The notes under the pieces were generated by a model. It saw nothing but the letters and a program-made list of their open reading frames with translations. It was not told where the DNA came from and did no database searches. Shown in pieces: positions 61,150 to 64,000 of a DNA stretch of 64,000 bases. The stretch is from JAWMQL01 sp033283165 (GTDB lineage Bacteria > Pseudomonadota > Gammaproteobacteria > Pseudomonadales > Halieaceae): the NCBI GenBank assembly GCA_033283165.1, contig JAWMQL010000005.1, forward strand, positions 290,808 through 354,807, written 5' to 3'. How positions within the stretch are numbered: position 1 is the first letter of the stretch; every line of letters begins with the position of its first letter. The translations under genes were made by a program, and so were the position numbers.

Positions 61150-64000
61150 ATGGATATCCAGGTACTGGCCACGGTCGTGGCTGTCAGCGGCAATGCCTTT
61201 GTCAGGAACAGCGAAGGTGAGCTTCGGGCGCTCACGCCGGGCGACAAGATTTACGAGGGTGAAACGGTGGTCACTCCCGGCGGCGGCAGCGTCGAGTTGG
61301 AGTTGATCGACGGGGCACCGCTGACCGTTGCCCGCGAAGACACCACCATCACCCGGGACCTGGTGTCCGGCCTGGCGGCCTCCCGGGACGAGAGCGCACT
61401 GGAAGACGAGAGCGCGCAACTGGTCCTGCAGGCCCTGGAATCGGGTGACGACCTCAGCGAGGTGCTGGAACCCACCGCCGCCGGCCCCGGAGTCAGCCAG
61501 GGCGCCGAGGGCTCCACCTTTGTCCGCCTGAGCCGCGTCGTCGAGGAAACCAGTGAGTTTTCCGGTCTTATGACTGCCGTCACGGTCCCGGAACTGGACG
61601 TCGCGGCCGACGCAGAGAACCTCGAGTTCCCGCTGCCGGAAATCAACGTCCCGAACGTGACGGTCGAGGAAGGGGACATTGTCACGGTAGTCATCACCCT
61701 GTCCGAACCCAGCCCGGTACCGGTCTCGGTCACCTTCACCACCGTCGATGGCACTGCGACCGTGGCCGACGGCGATTATACCCCCGAGTCGGGCACCATC
61801 ACCTTTGCGCCGGGCGAGACCGAGATCTCGGTCCAGATTGCCACCAACCCCGATGCGCAGGCCGAGGGGACGGAAACCTTCGGCGTGGAGCTCAGCGACG
61901 CGGTCAACGGTGTCGAAGGCAGCGACGGCGTTATCAGCATTGAGGCCGGGGATGCCGGCGACGACGACGCAGTCGCGGCGGCGCCGGCAATTATCAATTT
62001 CCAGGGCCCGTTCGGCGGTGGCGGGAACCGCTTTGAAGAGTCCGCCCTGCCCGACGGCACGTCACCCGATCCGGCCGCCCTGACCCGCACAGGCAGTTTC
62101 ACGGTGGTCGCCGAGGGCGGCTTCAACCTGGTGCTGTTGGAAGAGGAGCCGATCATCAACGATGACGGTGTCGTCCTGGTGGGCACGACCATCAGCAAGG
62201 ACGGCTTCCTGCTGACAATCAACGAACCCAGTGTCGGTCCCGTACCCAACTCCATTACCGTGAATTTCACGCTGACCCTGCTGGAAAACTACGACCATGC
62301 CCCCCAAGAACTCGCCCTGCCGGAATCGGAGACGATCCTGATCCCGTTCCGCATTGAGGCCTTCGATGACCTCGGCCAGTCGGTGGTCACCAGCCGCTCC
62401 GTGCTACTGGGAGACGACGAACCCATCGCGGTGGACGACTTTGCCAGCCTGGACGCCGACAACCCGGGCGTCAGCGGTGATGTCACCCCGGTGAACCCTG
62501 ACAACGACCTGCCCGGCGCCGACGGTGCCGAGGTGACCGCAATCAGCGGCGGCGGCACCGAGCAGCCCGACGACAACAACCCCCTCACCGCAGCCGGGGT
62601 CTACGGCAACCTGGTGATCCTGCCCGACGGCAGTTACACCTATGTGCTGACCCCCGCTGGACAGGAGGCCGCCGCGGCGCTGGGGCCGGGCGAATCCCTG
62701 CAGGATGTTTTCAACTACGTGCTGGACGAGCTCAATGTGGGCGATCCCGGGCTAGACCCCGGCGACGGCGACCGGGACCAGGCAACCCTCACCATCACCA
62801 TCAACGGGGTGGACCAGGGAGACGAAAACAACCCGCCCATCGCCGTGGACGATAACTACCAGACCGGCTTCGAAACCACGCTGAACGTGCCCGCCGGCGC
62901 GGGCGTACTGGTCAATGACTCCGATCCCGACGGCGATGCCATTACCCTGATCACCGGGGGCACCATCCCTACCAGCAACGGCGGCAGCGTGACCCTCAAC
63001 AGCAACGGTTCCTTTACCTACACCCCACCCGGTGAGTTTCAGGGCCAGGACAGTTTCCTCTACAGCATCAGCGACGGCGAATTTTCGGACCTGGCTACCG
63101 TGACCATCACGGTGGGCCCGCCGACACCCGGCCCCGGTATCCTGGAGGTACGCGGTCTCGCCGACCCCTTCTTTGAGGCCAACCTGGCGACCGGATCAGC
63201 GCCAGACCCCACCGCCATCAGCCGGGACGGCAGCCTGACCATCGAGGCCGAGGCGGGCCTGAAGAGCCTGACCGTGGAAGGTACCGAACTGCTGGACGGC
63301 GGGGGCAACTTGCTGCCCGGCATGACCGTGGCCAACAGTGAAATCGGCGTGATCGCGGTGGATTTCACCAGCCTGGTACAGGATCCGGATACCGGCCTGT
63401 ATACCCTGAATTACACCGTGCGGCTGACCGGTCCCTACGATCACTCGGGTTCCGCCGACCCGGTACCGGCTCCTTTTACCATTGTCGCCACGGACAACAA
63501 CGACCAGACTGACAGCACCACCCGCACCGGTTCGGTGCTGGATGACATCCCGACCGCCAATGCCGACAGCGATACCGTCATGGCCGGCGGCACCGCCACC
63601 GGCAACGTGGTGACCGGGGTGGACATCGGCGGCGGCGACGCCAACAGCAGTGACGGCGTGGCGGACACCGCCGGTGCCGACGGCTTCGGCAGCCCGGTGG
63701 TGGTGGGTGTCTCTACCAGCAACACCCAGGTCACCGACGGCGCCGGCCTGGGCGGCCTGGCGGGCAGCCAGGGCACCCTGACCCTGGGCGCCAACGGCGA
63801 CTACAGCTACCTGGCCAATGAGGACGGCACGGGCTCGGATACTTTCTACTACACCATCGTCGACGGTGACGGGGATTACAGCACCGTGGCCCTGACCATC
63901 AACCTGGACAGCGACCCGGTCATCACCGGCCTGACCCCGCAGGTTGAGGGCGGTGACGTGATCGTGGACGAGGACGACCTGGTGCCGGACGGTTCGGACC
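61150..64000 (+). CDS. Retention-module giant adhesin, LapA/RTX-like (partial, runs off the right edge)
   Basis: The ATG at 61150 follows AAGGAGA and the frame stays open for 950 codons to the window end. Residues 1-60 (IQVLATVVAVSGNAFVRN ... GDKIYEGETVVTPGGGSVE) match the N-terminal retention module that holds LapA-type adhesins in the outer membrane until LapG cleaves it. A Calx-beta-like Ca2+ domain follows (VTFTTVDGTATVADGDYTPE), then VCBS/cadherin-like repeats (YTPPGEFQGQDSFLYSISDG; GDYSYLANEDGTGSDTFYYTI). Type I secretion, LapD/LapG genes and the C-terminal RTX signal must lie outside the window. It is in the same orientation as the autotransporter, 133 bases downstream. Confidence 0.9.
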   Translation, partial: MDIQVLATVVAVSGNAFVRNSEGELRALTPGDKIYEGETVVTPGGGSVELELIDGAPLTVAREDTTITRDLVSGLAASRDESALEDESAQLVLQALESGDDLSEVLEPTAAGPGVSQGAEGSTFVRLSRVVEETSEFSGLMTAVTVPELDVAADAENLEFPLPEINVPNVTVEEGDIVTVVITLSEPSPVPVSVTFTTVDGTATVADGDYTPESGTITFAPGETEISVQIATNPDAQAEGTETFGVELSDAVNGVEGSDGVISIEAGDAGDDDAVAAAPAIINFQGPFGGGGNRFEESALPDGTSPDPAALTRTGSFTVVAEGGFNLVLLEEEPIINDDGVVLVGTTISKDGFLLTINEPSVGPVPNSITVNFTLTLLENYDHAPQELALPESETILIPFRIEAFDDLGQSVVTSRSVLLGDDEPIAVDDFASLDADNPGVSGDVTPVNPDNDLPGADGAEVTAISGGGTEQPDDNNPLTAAGVYGNLVILPDGSYTYVLTPAGQEAAAALGPGESLQDVFNYVLDELNVGDPGLDPGDGDRDQATLTITINGVDQGDENNPPIAVDDNYQTGFETTLNVPAGAGVLVNDSDPDGDAITLITGGTIPTSNGGSVTLNSNGSFTYTPPGEFQGQDSFLYSISDGEFSDLATVTITVGPPTPGPGILEVRGLADPFFEANLATGSAPDPTAISRDGSLTIEAEAGLKSLTVEGTELLDGGGNLLPGMTVANSEIGVIAVDFTSLVQDPDTGLYTLNYTVRLTGPYDHSGSADPVPAPFTIVATDNNDQTDSTTRTGSVLDDIPTANADSDTVMAGGTATGNVVTGVDIGGGDANSSDGVADTAGADGFGSPVVVGVSTSNTQVTDGAGLGGLAGSQGTLTLGANGDYSYLANEDGTGSDTFYYTIVDGDGDYSTVALTINLDSDPVITGLTPQVEGGDVIVDEDDLVPDGSD

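Overview
The window is GC-rich, densely coded bacterial DNA. TonB-dependent receptors, the TamA/TamB pair, NhaA, a PA2778/PA2779-type gene pair, SoxR, an autotransporter and a LapA-like adhesin together point to a Gram-negative gammaproteobacterium, probably marine and aerobic; the genus is a guess (Halieaceae-like would fit). I saw no rRNA, tRNA, CRISPR array, phage or insertion sequence.

Layout. 1-5.3 kb: an MFS transporter running off the left edge, NhaA, an endonuclease/exonuclease/phosphatase-fold membrane protein, and a PA2778-like cysteine peptidase with its PA2779-like partner. 5.4-6.3 kb: a glyoxalase-fold gene divergent from soxR, with a SoxR box between them. 6.7-12.6 kb: a TonB receptor, an MDR oxidoreductase, a pyridoxamine-oxidase-fold protein and a DUF3604 protein. 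12.6-25.1 kb: the most coherent system in the window, a seven-gene leftward catabolic cluster (TonB receptor, arylsulfatase, extradiol-type dioxygenase, FAH-type hydrolase, flavin monooxygenase, Rieske oxygenase, molybdopterin oxidoreductase) divergent from a TetR regulator. Three 14-bp palindromes overlap two good sigma70-type promoters between them. The genes suggest uptake, desulfation, hydroxylation and ring cleavage of a sulfated aromatic or polycyclic compound.

25-38 kb is mostly housekeeping: DeaD helicase with a 15-bp tandem repeat, a SulP transporter, a sugar isomerase-fold protein, two SDRs, an ABC exporter, a cysteine synthase-glutaredoxin fusion, a PLP decarboxylase and an FG-GAP/ASPIC-UnbV secreted protein. 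38.6-44.1 kb: tamB and tamA, whose start codon looks non-canonical, followed by a REP-like palindrome. 44.3-52 kb: a VOC protein, an exported phytochelatin-synthase-like protein, a hexaheme lipoprotein cytochrome, a phosphatidylserine-decarboxylase-like protein, a TolB/TPR membrane protein and a TerB protein. 52.2-56.3 kb: a translationally coupled amidohydrolase pair, whose second member has lost metal ligands, followed by a FAD-linked oxidase with a twin-arginine-like signal. 56.3-64 kb: cell-surface genes, namely an exported cysteine-rich protein, an autotransporter with five Cys-rich repeats and five thrombospondin-3 repeats, and a retention-module adhesin running off the right edge.

Many start codons were moved downstream from the longest open frame because a Shine-Dalgarno sequence or signal peptide supports the shorter form. 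Functional assignments rest on motifs read by eye; no database search was possible.
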